Part shown: positions 1 to 7,933 of the stretch, piece after piece | Layout of the letters: every line of letters starts with the position of its first letter | How positions within the stretch are numbered: position 1 is the first letter of the stretch | NCBI GenBank assembly: GCA_044225205.1 | Contig: JBGAIY010000356.1 | Span: 1 to 8,452, forward strand | DNA length: 8,452 bases | Direction: 5' to 3' | From: JAEUJT01 sp044225205 | Lineage (GTDB): Bacteria; Myxococcota; Myxococcia; Myxococcales; Myxococcaceae | Position numbers and translations under genes: made by a program | Notes under the pieces: model-generated | Told to the model about the DNA's origin: nothing | Seen by the model: only the letters and a program-made list of their open reading frames with translations | Databases searched by the model: none

Positions 1-67
1 CGTCGCGAACCGACTCATCGTCGTCGACGATCAGAATGCGGGGCGGGGGAGGTGGGATCGCTTCCAC
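1..67 (-). CDS. Response-regulator receiver protein, N-terminal fragment
   Basis: Only the first 22 codons lie in the window; the gene continues past the left edge. The reading from a GTG at 65-67 gives a short Pro-rich lead (five prolines) and then RILIVDDDESVRD. This is the classic first beta strand and acidic Asp cluster of a CheY-like receiver domain, which holds Mg2+ next to the phospho-accepting Asp. A GGACGG Shine-Dalgarno-like stretch (73-78) sits 5 bases before this GTG. A second in-frame GTG at 92-94 would add nine residues but lacks a comparable site. The output domain is not visible, so it could be an NtrC-type activator, an OmpR/NarL-type regulator or a stand-alone receiver. It lies 34 bp downstream of thiO on the same strand and may be co-transcribed with it. 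The receiver assignment rests on a short but characteristic motif. Confidence 0.72.
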   Translation of the reverse strand, partial: MEAIPPPPPRILIVDDDESVRD

Positions 68-101
68 GAGTACCGTCCTACGACAAAACTGCACGAGAAG
101 C

Positions 102-1199
102 CTACGGCGAGAACCTGTCAGCCTGAAAGGGGCTGACGTCAAGAACTGGTTTTTCACCGTGTACGATTTGTGCCACCACCTTCGCGGTGATGGGGGCCAG
201 CAAAATACCATTTCTAAAATGGCCCGTCGCGAAGACGAGCCCCGGCAGCGGCGCGGGCCCCAAAATCGGCAAGGCGTCTTCGGCCCAGGGGCGAAAATTC
301 GCCCAGCTCGCCCGCACCGAACCCAACGCCAAGGCCGGCACGAGCTGGGTCGCCGCCGAGAGCATTTTCGTCATGCCTTCAACCGTCACTCGGGTGTCGA
401 AGCCCACGTGTTCGAGCGTCGAGCCGACCAGCACCCGCCCGTCGGGCCGAGGCACCACGTACCCGCTCGCACTTTTGACGATGTGCGTGAGCAGCGGCAT
501 GGGCATGCTCACTTCGACGAGCTGGCCCTTCGCCGGCCGAATGTCGTGCGGCTTGAGCCCCGTGTTGGTGATGAGCGCCGACCAGCTGCCCGCCGCCAGC
601 ACGACCACCTCTGCGTACAGGGGCTCACCTTCGAGGTCGACCCCGGTCACCCGCCCGTTTTGAACCAAGACCGAACGCACCATGCCCATGCGCGTGGTGA
701 CCGCGCTGCGGGCCGAGGCGAGCGCGAGGGCGGCCATGAGCTTGCGCGGGTCGACCTGGTGGTCGTCGGCGAAGTAGGCCGCGGCGACGGCTTTCGGCGA
801 CAGCGCGGGCTCGCGTTCTCGCGCTTCTGGGCCGGTGAGAAATTTGGCCCGCAGCCCCGAGGCCTGCTGCCAGGCGCAGCGCGCTTCGAGCGCTTGGGCA
901 TCGGCGTCGTCGAACGCGACCTGCAGCAGGCCCGAGCTGAGGTACCCGACGTCGAGGCCCGAGAGCGCTTCGATGCCCTTGACCCACTTGGGGTAGAGCG
1001 TTCGGCTGCGAAGCAGCAACTCGAGCAACGGGCTCGCCTTGGCCGACTCTCCTTGCGGCGCCAGCATGCCGGCCGCGGCGCCCGACGCCTCGGCTCCCAC
1101 CGCGGTTCGCTCGACCAGCGTCACTTCGGCACCCGAGCCCGCAAGCTCGAGGGCGATGCCCGCGCCGATGATGCCTCCGCCGACGACAATGACTTTCAC
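102..1199 (-). CDS. thiO: Glycine oxidase ThiO (FAD-dependent)
   Basis: A 365-residue flavoprotein of the DAO family. ThiO oxidises glycine to iminoglycine with O2, releasing H2O2; the imine feeds ThiG/ThiS thiazole synthesis in the thiamine pathway, in the cytoplasm. Visible features: an N-terminal Rossmann dinucleotide site (G7-G9-G12 in VIVVGGGIIGAG, then E30); the SGAAAGMLAPQ segment at 39-49; Tyr247 in GYVVPR; Arg303 in NFRPWAEDALP; and GHFRNGILLAP at 326-336 with Arg329. From memory these match the substrate-binding Tyr246, Arg302 and Arg329 of Bacillus subtilis ThiO almost residue for residue. Length is normal for the family. The start is GTG, chosen because GGAGG (1206-1210) lies 6 bases upstream and the FAD motif begins at residue 3. 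The start overlaps the stop of the small membrane gene (GTGA), which suggests translational coupling. No thiG, thiS or thiE is in the window, so the thiamine role is by family only. Confidence 0.95.
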   Translation of the reverse strand: MKVIVVGGGIIGAGIALELAGSGAEVTLVERTAVGAEASGAAAGMLAPQGESAKASPLLELLLRSRTLYPKWVKGIEALSGLDVGYLSSGLLQVAFDDADAQALEARCAWQQASGLRAKFLTGPEAREREPALSPKAVAAAYFADDHQVDPRKLMAALALASARSAVTTRMGMVRSVLVQNGRVTGVDLEGEPLYAEVVVLAAGSWSALITNTGLKPHDIRPAKGQLVEVSMPMPLLTHIVKSASGYVVPRPDGRVLVGSTLEHVGFDTRVTVEGMTKMLSAATQLVPALALGSVRASWANFRPWAEDALPILGPAPLPGLVFATGHFRNGILLAPITAKVVAQIVHGEKPVLDVSPFQADRFSP

Positions 1200-1375
1200 C
1201 GGTCGCCTCCGAGGGGCGCGAGCTCGACGGGCAACGGTGCCGACCGCGGTGGCTTTTCAGCTTCGGCCGCGGGGGCCGGCGTTCTCCCGAGGTGGGTTTG
1301 CCACCAAAACCAGGCGAACGAGAGCAACGTGAGCGTCATCAGCACCAAGGTGCGCAAGGGAAACTTCGGCGCCAT
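1196..1375 (-). CDS. Small single-pass membrane protein, 59 aa
   Basis: I do not recognise this protein. From the ATG at 1373-1375 it reads MAPKFPLRTLVLMTLTLLSF, then AWFWWQTHL, then a Pro/Ala-rich tail ending PLGGDR. The N-terminus is short and basic (K4, R8). It is followed by a hydrophobic helix at about residues 9-25 rich in Leu and Trp, and by a roughly 30-residue polar, proline-rich tail. This predicts one membrane span with the tail outside, or an uncleaved signal anchor; there is no lipobox cysteine. Its TGA (1196-1198) overlaps the thiO GTG, and the thiO Shine-Dalgarno lies inside its last codons, so its translation should influence thiO. It has no strong ribosome site of its own. 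Evidence that it is real: the overlap geometry, the coherent hydrophobic segment and filling of the gap. A longer ORF in another frame here (70 codons, 1257-1469) has no such features. Confidence 0.68.
   Translation of the reverse strand: MAPKFPLRTLVLMTLTLLSFAWFWWQTHLGRTPAPAAEAEKPPRSAPLPVELAPLGGDR
1206..1210 (-). promoter_or_regulatory. Ribosome binding site of thiO
   Basis: GGAGG on the minus strand, 6 bases before the GTG at 1197-1199. It fixes the thiO start and lies within the final codons of the upstream small membrane gene, so ribosomes finishing that gene cross it. Confidence 0.75.
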
Positions 1376-1520
1376 CGCCGATTCGTATAGCGCGGCTGGC
1401 GGCCGGTGGCTTTCGCTTTACGTGAGAACCGCCCGCCCGGCCCATTGAACCGATACGGAATGCTTGCACGCTCGTGTCAACTTGCTACTGAACGCGCAAC
1501 AACTCGCATCGGAGGAAGTC
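1376..1520. promoter_or_regulatory. Divergent intergenic region, small membrane gene/lpdA
   Basis: This 145-bp gap separates the leftward small-membrane-protein/thiO unit from rightward lpdA, so it should hold promoters for both directions. This is inferred from gene orientation. I looked for sigma-70 hexamers and a sigma-54 GG/GC pair. I saw only weak matches: TTGAAC at 1445-1450 without a good -10 element, and TACTGA at 1486-1491 with a poor -35 element. No operator-like palindrome stood out. Confidence 0.4.
1511..1515 (+). promoter_or_regulatory. Ribosome binding site of lpdA
   Basis: GGAGG with a 5-base spacer to the GTG at 1521. It decides the start: the open frame extends back to a TTG at 1464, but the 19 extra residues have no ribosome site and precede the usual N-terminus of the family. 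Confidence 0.85.
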
Positions 1521-2926
<1,406 letters not shown>

Positions 2927-2927
<1 letters not shown>

Positions 2928-3655
2928 TGCTCGCTCCCGCGCTCGTCGCAGTGGTGTTGTCGCAGCAGTTCCCCGTCACGTTGCCGCGTGAATTGGGGCA
3001 CCTGCGCTTGGTTTCGGGCCAGTCGACGCCGAAAGGCGTCGAAGTGGCGCTCGAGTACGAAAACGTCACCGACACGACGTTCGCGTCGGTGGGCATTGAG
3101 TGCACGTTGTTCGACCACCGCGAAGTGGTCGTCAACGACGAGTACAAGGTCATCAACAACGACTCGCAGGGCTTCGCGCCCGGCACCCGCGTACCGGTGC
3201 AATTGGTCATCACCGATCACCTGGGGCGTGGCCGGCGAACCGAGTGTGCGGTGACGCGCGGCAACAAGGCCGAGGTTCAGCTCGCGGCGTTGCCGGTTGA
3301 AGAGTCGCCTCCGGCCCCGGTGGTGCGCCCTCGCCGTGAACCGGCCGTGGCGCCCACCCCCGCCCCTGAAAAAGAGAAAGCGCCGGCCCCCGCGCCGGTC
3401 GCCCCCGAGAAGGTGTCGGCGCCTCCCGCGTCGAAAGACCCGGCGGTCGTCGCGCCGGCCGCGTCGACTCCGGCGCCCTCGGCCGTCAGTGCGCCTCCGA
3501 AGGTCGAGCGTGCTCCGGCGCCGGCGGCGACCACGCCCGCGGCCGAAGTGTGCTGCAAGAAGTGCAGCGGCAACACCAAGGCGTGCGGTGACACCTGCAT
3601 ACCCATTGCGCAGAAGTGCCGCACGTGGGCCGGGTGCGCTTGCACCGTTGAATAA
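2927..3655 (+). CDS. Predicted exported protein: FxLYD-like domain, Pro/Ala linker, Cys-rich C-terminus
   Basis: 242 residues with three zones. Residues 1-16 (MLAPALVAVVLSQQFP) are hydrophobic and could be a short signal peptide, but lack the usual basic start, so export is an inference. Residues about 20-115 alternate like beta strands (VEVALEYENVTD, then IECTLFDHREVV, then a PGTRVPVQLVI strand) and resemble FxLYD-type sandwich domains; Cys59 and Cys107 could pair. Residues about 118-208 are a Pro/Ala/Lys linker, typical of an extended cell-envelope spacer. The last 34 residues hold eight cysteines (209, 210, 213, 220, 224, 231, 237, 239) in the pattern CC-x2-C-x6-C-x3-C-x6-C-x5-C-x-C. I recall similar KACGDxCI...GCAC tails in hypothetical deltaproteobacterial proteins, but know no function. 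The ATG overlaps the lpdA stop (TAATG) and has no clear ribosome site, so it is probably translated by reinitiation after lpdA. Disulfide bonding or metal binding is possible. Confidence 0.82.
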
Positions 3656-3722
3656 CGGCTTATTCCCTGGCGACCTGCGCGGGTTCGGCCGCGAAACCAG
3701 CTCAGCTCAGGTGAACTTGGGG

Positions 3723-5463
3723 TTAGAGCGCCATGAAGACGCTGTCACCCAAGTCGGCCTTCGCGATGACGCGAGCGCCGGCATTGGTGAATGCGTCGAT
3801 GACGCGCTGCTCCTGCCCGGGGAAGCCCTTGAGGTTGAGGTAGAGGCTCGAGAAGCCGTTGGCCTTGAGCTCTTGCACCATCTGCGGCGGAGCGAGCTGG
3901 CCGATGCGAAACTTCCACGCTCCGTTGGGGCGGTGTTTGACCTCGCCGTGCGAAAAGCGCAGGTGTTTCGCGTAAAAGTACGGCCGAAACATCTCGTAGC
4001 TGTCGACGTTGGCGAACGGCGGCACCTCGGGGAAGTCCATCACCGGGAGTTCGAAGACCATGGCTCCGGCCGGCAGCTGCGCTTCGGCCGCGGCCACGAG
4101 TGCTCGGTCTGACTCGGCGGTGCGGTGGTTCGAAACGATGCTTTCGGGCGTGGCGATCACCGGCGGGGGCTCGAACGTGCCGAAAACCGCCAAGGCCAGG
4201 CCCACCGCCCACTGGGCCCTGAGGTTCGTGACGTTCAACCGGCGCAGCGCGCGGGGCAGCGCCCACGCGGCGAAGAGCAGCACGTACGCCAAGATCACAA
4301 TCGACACCCGGTTCACCGAGCGAAACAGGCGCAACCCGAACAAGCCCATGAAGCTGTTTTCGCCGCCGACGCCGTGACCGATGATCAGCCACGCCACGGT
4401 GAACAGCCACGTCACCGAGAGGTTCAACTTTCGCTGGGCAATGGCGAAGGCCCCGGAGGCGACCAGGCCGAAGAGCATGAGCACTTGCACGATGCCCAGG
4501 TAAGGCGCCGGTATTTCAGCCGAAATCAGCGACTGCTCACTCGCGCTCGCTGCCAGGCGACGCATGAACGGCCACCGGTGGTTGTTGCCCGGCACCAACA
4601 TGGCCACGGGCTTGAGCGCATAGAGCTCGACGTCGCGCGGGTTGCGGTACACGGCGGCTTGGTTCACCCCGTTCTGCCGAGCCCACATGATGGTGTCGGT
4701 GAACATGCTGAGCGTCGCCAGGGCGGTGACCAACGCGAGCGCCAGGCCGACCAGCAGGGGCTGACGCCGCTTGGGGCGCCCCATGCGCACGAGCAAGGCC
4801 AGGCCGAAGAGCTGCGCCGCGAAGAACACGTAATAAATGAATGACCAGCCGGTGATCAGGCCGACGGCGAGGGTGATTTTGAACTTGGCCGACTTGAACG
4901 GTATGCCGCGCCGACTCGCGAGCCAGCTCGCCGCGAGCATTTGCCAGGGCACCACCCAGTAAAAGATGAGGCTGAAGTGGTGGGTGCCGCGCGAAATGAT
5001 GAAGGCGGTGACGCCGAACAAAATGGCCGCCATGGTCGACGAGGGTCGACTCAGGTGAAACCGGCGGGCCACCGCAGGTCATCGACAGCGCCGCCAGGTT
5101 GCACGCCAGCCAGAACGTGATGTTGATGGCGCCGAACACGCCGACGAGGCGCGCGAAGGTGCCCACGACGAAGTACAGCCAGTCTTCCCCGACGGGGAAG
5201 TCGTTCCAACTGGCGACGAAGGGCGCTCCGAGCGAAGGCAATTGCTTGCTCACGAAGGGCAGGTACTCGCCGCGCATGCCGGCGGTGACGCTGGCCGCGG
5301 TGAAGAAGGCGTCTCCGCCGTACGAAATGGGGTCGAGCAAGCGCTGGCCGCTGAAAATGCCGACGGCCAGGGCCCACTGCACGGTCACGACGCCCACGAT
5401 CAACAGCACGCACCACAGGTCGGCTTTTCGGCGTGGGGTCAGCGGGGGCAGACGAAAACGCAT
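3723..5463 (-). pseudogene. GT-C-like polytopic membrane protein, interrupted by a one-base frameshift
   Basis: Two reading frames together make one protein. Frame one starts at the ATG at 5461-5463 (MRFRLPPLTPRRK) and is sensible through codon 130 (LAALSMTC, ending 5074). After one surplus base at about 5073 the sense continues in the next frame from 5072 (VARRFHLSRPSSTMAAILFG) to the TAA at 3723-3725, giving 579 residues in all. The N-terminal part has a membrane helix and then a loop with SYGGD (Asp51), LGAPF and WNDFPVGEDW; then come many helices, including HHFSLIFYWVVPWQM; a soluble tail with VFELPVMDFPEVPP closes the protein. This layout matches large GT-C/YfhO-like membrane proteins found in polysaccharide loci; the Asp in the first outer loop is a candidate catalytic residue (inference). 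It lies 8 bp after the acyltransferase and is probably co-transcribed. As read, ribosomes starting at 5463 would run out of frame to 4537. Both halves look well conserved, so a sequence error or a very recent mutation is as likely as a true pseudogene. Confidence 0.8.
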
Positions 5464-5471
5464 GACCGCTT

Positions 5472-6275
5472 TTACAGCAGGGTTTTCGATGTCGGTCGGG
5501 TTTGTTGCGTGCCGTGGGGCGCTGCTCCCGGGCCGCCGAGGTCGCGGTGGAGCGCCACGACTGCCGCGTACACCTCGCGCATCAACTCGTCGCGGTCGTC
5601 GGGGGTGCGGCCGGCGGTTTGAATGGGGGTGCCTACTTTGATTCGCGCCACCGTCGGCCGCAGTCGCCACACGGCGGTCTTGCCCGACCCCGCGCCGGTG
5701 CCTTCAATCGCAACCGGCACGACCGGCACCTGGGCGGCGAGGGCGAGAATGAAGGGGCCCGACTTGAAACGGTGAATGTACCCGTCGGGCGACCGGGTGC
5801 CCTCGGCGTAGGCCAGAATGCCGCCGCTCGAGGCTTTGAGCTGCCTGGCGGCACTTTCCATGTTGGCGATGGCCGAGACGCGCTGATCGCGGTTCACGAA
5901 GACCATGCCGGTGAGCCAAATGAACCAACCCAAGAACGGCACGAACTTGAGTTGGTGTTTCGCGACGAAGCGCAAGTTGGTGGGCAGCGCGACGAACGCC
6001 GCGGGTATGTCGAGCATCGACTGGTGGTTCATGACGTAGACCGCCGGCGAGGCCCAGTCGAAGTCGGGCAGGGGGGCTATTTCGCGCTTCGTGCCCGCCA
6101 CCTTCAGCACGCCCGGCGCCCAGATTCGCCTGGCCATGAGCAGCGCGATCGACCGGTTCCACGTGACGGCGCTGGCGACGAAGGCGGCGCTGATCCAAAA
6201 CGATGACCAGACGAAGGCGAACAGCATTTGCCCGAAATTGACGAGTGGCCACAGAGCCCGCCGCATGGCGCCCAT
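5472..6275 (-). CDS. PlsC-like 1-acyl-sn-glycerol-3-phosphate acyltransferase
   Basis: A 267-residue membrane-associated acyltransferase. Family members move an acyl chain to the sn-2 position of lysophosphatidic acid, forming phosphatidic acid at the inner membrane; some paralogues acylate other lipids, so the exact substrate is open. A hydrophobic N-terminal segment (about residues 10-38, many Trp/Phe) should anchor it. The four acyltransferase blocks are present in order: NHQSMLD with His84 and Asp89 (the HX4D catalytic pair); FVNRD at 126-130; EGTRS at 158-162 followed by FKSGPF; and VPVAIEG with Pro187. Length is normal. The ATG at 6273-6275 has an AAGG site about 6 bases upstream; a second ATG three codons in is less well placed. 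The downstream GT-C-like gene begins 8 bp after its stop, suggesting one transcript. It faces the epimerase gene across about 48 bp. Confidence 0.9.
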   Translation of the reverse strand: MGAMRRALWPLVNFGQMLFAFVWSSFWISAAFVASAVTWNRSIALLMARRIWAPGVLKVAGTKREIAPLPDFDWASPAVYVMNHQSMLDIPAAFVALPTNLRFVAKHQLKFVPFLGWFIWLTGMVFVNRDQRVSAIANMESAARQLKASSGGILAYAEGTRSPDGYIHRFKSGPFILALAAQVPVVPVAIEGTGAGSGKTAVWRLRPTVARIKVGTPIQTAGRTPDDRDELMREVYAAVVALHRDLGGPGAAPHGTQQTRPTSKTLL

Positions 6276-6323
6276 GTCGCACCTTTTGGGGCGCGAAAAA
6301 AGCGCTCGGTGTCAACGGCGGGC
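6276..6323. promoter_or_regulatory. Short divergent region, acyltransferase/epimerase
   Basis: Forty-eight bases separate the two chosen start codons. On the minus strand a perfect TTGACA (6310-6315) could be a -35 element for the acyltransferase, but at spacings of 16-19 bases there is only C-rich sequence and no TATAAT-like -10. On the plus strand no promoter or clear ribosome site is seen. A promoter for the epimerase may therefore lie inside the acyltransferase gene. Confidence 0.3.
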
Positions 6324-7403
6324 ATGCCCGCTTCGCCGCCGACAGCGCTGACGCCCCAAGGTCTGTTGGTCGACGACGTCGAGCGCATGCGCGCCCGGTT
6401 GGTGCCGCTGTTCGACTCGCTGCGCGGCCGAACCCTGCTCATCACCGGGGCGACGGGCTTTTTCGGCAAGTGGCTGCTGGCGGCCCTGGGTGAATTGAAC
6501 GCACGCGACCAGCTCGGCATTGACGTCGTGGCGGTCAGCCGAACCCCCGACCGGTTTCTCTCGCAGTTTCCCGCGTTTGGGCGGTTGAGCGGCGTGCGGT
6601 ATTTGGCCGGCGACGTCTCGACGTTCGCGGTGCCACTGCCGCGGGTCGACCTGGTGATTCACGCGGCCAACGACTCGGCCACGCCCCCGTCTCAGCAACG
6701 ACCGGCCGACATGCTCGACGTGAACGTCATGGGCACGCGGGCGCTGCTCTCGGCCCTGCAGCGAACCCAGGTCAAGCGGGTGCTGGTGACGAGCTCGGGC
6801 GCGGTCTACGGCAAGCAGCCGAGCGACTTGGTGCACGTGCCAGAGTCGTACCTGGGCGCCCCCGACCCGATGGAACTCGGGAGCGCGTACGGTGAAGGAA
6901 AGCGGGTGGCCGAGTTGATGGGCGTCATCGCCGCGCGCGAACAGGGTTTCGAGTTCGTCAGCGCGAGGTGCTTTGCGTTCATGGGGGCGTACTTGGCGCT
7001 CGACGGCCACTTTGCCGCCGGCAACTTCATTCGCGACGCGCTCAAGGGCGGGCCCATTGTCGTCGGCGGAGACGGCACGCCCCACCGCTCGTATTTGTAC
7101 GCGGGTGACTTGGCGGTGTGGCTGCTGACCCTGCTCGTGCGCGGCACGTCGGCGCGGGCGTACAACGTCGGCTCTGATGACAGCGTGTCGATTTCGACGC
7201 TGGCCCACCGAATCGCGGCGCAGGTGCCGGGGTGCCAGGTCGAAGTGAAGCAGGCCGCTGACCCGAAAAAGCCCGTGCTGCGGTACGTGCCGAACGTCGA
7301 GCGCGCGCGAACGGAGCTGGGGCTCGACGTGTTCACTCCGCTCGACGAGGCGATTTCGCGAATGCTGGCGACGGTGCGGGCCCAGCGCCAAGGTGAACGC
7401 TGA
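6324..7403 (+). CDS. NAD-dependent epimerase/dehydratase, extended SDR family (nucleotide-sugar type)
   Basis: 359 residues from the ATG at 6324. Extended short-chain dehydrogenases of this type alter the sugar of a nucleotide sugar (epimerisation, 4,6-dehydration or 4-keto reduction) in the cytoplasm, for O-antigen or other glycan synthesis. Visible features: the Rossmann site TGATGFFGKW (GATGFFG at 42-48); a GDV segment after the third strand; TSSGAVYG at 156-163; the YxxxK pair Tyr189/Lys193 in YGEGK; RCFAFMG; and GDGTPHRSYLYAGDLAVW, the usual substrate-pocket block. These point to a complete, active enzyme, but the exact sugar cannot be read. The start is uncertain: the frame is open to 6228, inside the divergent acyltransferase, and a GTG at 6309 is an alternative; none has a strong ribosome site. 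About 35 residues precede the Rossmann strand. It converges on rfbC with 2 bp between stops. Neighbouring rhamnose genes fit a surface-glycan role. Confidence 0.88.
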   Translation: MPASPPTALTPQGLLVDDVERMRARLVPLFDSLRGRTLLITGATGFFGKWLLAALGELNARDQLGIDVVAVSRTPDRFLSQFPAFGRLSGVRYLAGDVSTFAVPLPRVDLVIHAANDSATPPSQQRPADMLDVNVMGTRALLSALQRTQVKRVLVTSSGAVYGKQPSDLVHVPESYLGAPDPMELGSAYGEGKRVAELMGVIAAREQGFEFVSARCFAFMGAYLALDGHFAAGNFIRDALKGGPIVVGGDGTPHRSYLYAGDLAVWLLTLLVRGTSARAYNVGSDDSVSISTLAHRIAAQVPGCQVEVKQAADPKKPVLRYVPNVERARTELGLDVFTPLDEAISRMLATVRAQRQGER

Positions 7404-7405
7404 AT

Positions 7406-7924
7406 TTACGGCAAGTGCCCACTCGCCTTGAGCTGTTCGAGCGTCGGGGCCTCGGCGTCTTTTTTCGAGAGCAACGGGTCACGAACCGGCCAGGTGATGT
7501 TGAGGGTCGGGTCGTTCCACTTCAGTGAACGCTCGTCTTCGGGCCGGTACTTTTCGGTGCACTTGTAGACGAAGTCGGCGCTGTCAGACACGACGCAAAA
7601 CCCGTGTGCGAAGCCCTTGGGCAGCCAGAGTTGCTTCTTGTTTTCTTCAGTCAGTTCAACGCCGTACCACTGAAAGCGCGTCGGCGAGTTCGGCCGCAGG
7701 TCGACCGCGACGTCCCACACGGCGCCCTTCGGGTTCTGAAAGTGGAGCCCCCGCAAGATGCCCCGCCGCGAACGCGACCAGTTGTCTTGCACGAATAGGT
7801 CGGTGATGCCGGCGGCGCGGTAGCGTTCGTCGTTCCACGACTCGAGAAAGAAGCCGCGCTCGTCACCGAAGACCTTCGGAGTGATCAGCAACAGCCCGTC
7901 GAATGGTGTTTTCTCAATCAACAT
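7406..7924 (-). CDS. rfbC: dTDP-4-dehydrorhamnose 3,5-epimerase, with internal deletion
   Basis: 172 residues, cupin fold. RfbC/RmlC epimerises C3 and C5 of dTDP-4-keto-6-deoxyglucose, the third step of dTDP-L-rhamnose synthesis. Conserved parts: PKVFGDERGFF (Arg23), VQDN at 45-48, LRGLHFQ (Arg58, catalytic His61), DVAVDLRPNSPT, QLWLPKGFAHGF, Tyr120 in VYKCT, WNDP, and Asp156 in LSKKD. Against the Salmonella enzyme recalled from memory, these correspond to Arg24, Arg60, His63, Tyr133 and Asp170. Odd: between LHFQ and VWDVAVD only about 6 residues (NPKGAV) remain where about 17 are usual. The near-invariant QGKLVR strand with Lys73 is therefore absent; the lesion is in frame, around codons 66-68 (about 7722-7730). 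The usual NHS is NWS (Trp49). Activity may be reduced or changed; Lys66 might substitute (speculation). The ATG is 9 bp after the rfbA stop, without a clear ribosome site, so translation is probably coupled to rfbA. Confidence 0.93.
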   Translation of the reverse strand: MLIEKTPFDGLLLITPKVFGDERGFFLESWNDERYRAAGITDLFVQDNWSRSRRGILRGLHFQNPKGAVWDVAVDLRPNSPTRFQWYGVELTEENKKQLWLPKGFAHGFCVVSDSADFVYKCTEKYRPEDERSLKWNDPTLNITWPVRDPLLSKKDAEAPTLEQLKASGHLP

Positions 7925-7933
7925 CGCGGCGGC

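Noticed and set aside
36..1448. A 470-codon open frame on the plus strand opposite thiO
   Set aside because: Its translation is Arg/His/Gly-rich with no domain, and it lies antisense to a fully recognisable thiO. This is the usual shadow frame of GC-rich DNA.
1257..1469. A 70-codon minus-strand frame in the gap before lpdA
   Set aside because: It lacks a ribosome site, a hydrophobic pattern or any motif. The overlapping 59-codon frame has a membrane span and stop/start coupling to thiO and explains the same DNA better.
3290..3545. DNA repeats in the Pro/Ala-rich linker region
   Set aside because: The similarity comes from Pro/Ala codons. I see no regular repeat unit at the DNA level.
3645..3693. 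Hairpins in the 67-bp gap between convergent genes (CCGTT/AACGG at 3645-3658; CGCGG/CCGCG at 3678-3693) as terminators
   Set aside because: Stems are only five base pairs and no T-run follows on either strand, so a rho-independent terminator is not supported.
5065..5080. Programmed frameshifting at the GT-C-like gene
   Set aside because: No slippery run and no evident downstream stimulatory hairpin. A simple one-base insertion or sequence error is the plainer reading.
4537..5670. A 377-codon minus-strand frame taken as one protein
   Set aside because: Only the part from 5463 to about 5074 is sensible. Upstream it lies out of frame within the acyltransferase, and downstream it is the wrong frame of the GT-C-like gene after the frameshift.
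6312..7391. A 359-codon minus-strand frame opposite the epimerase
   Set aside because: Arg/His/Gln-rich shadow of the SDR coding strand, which carries all the recognisable motifs.
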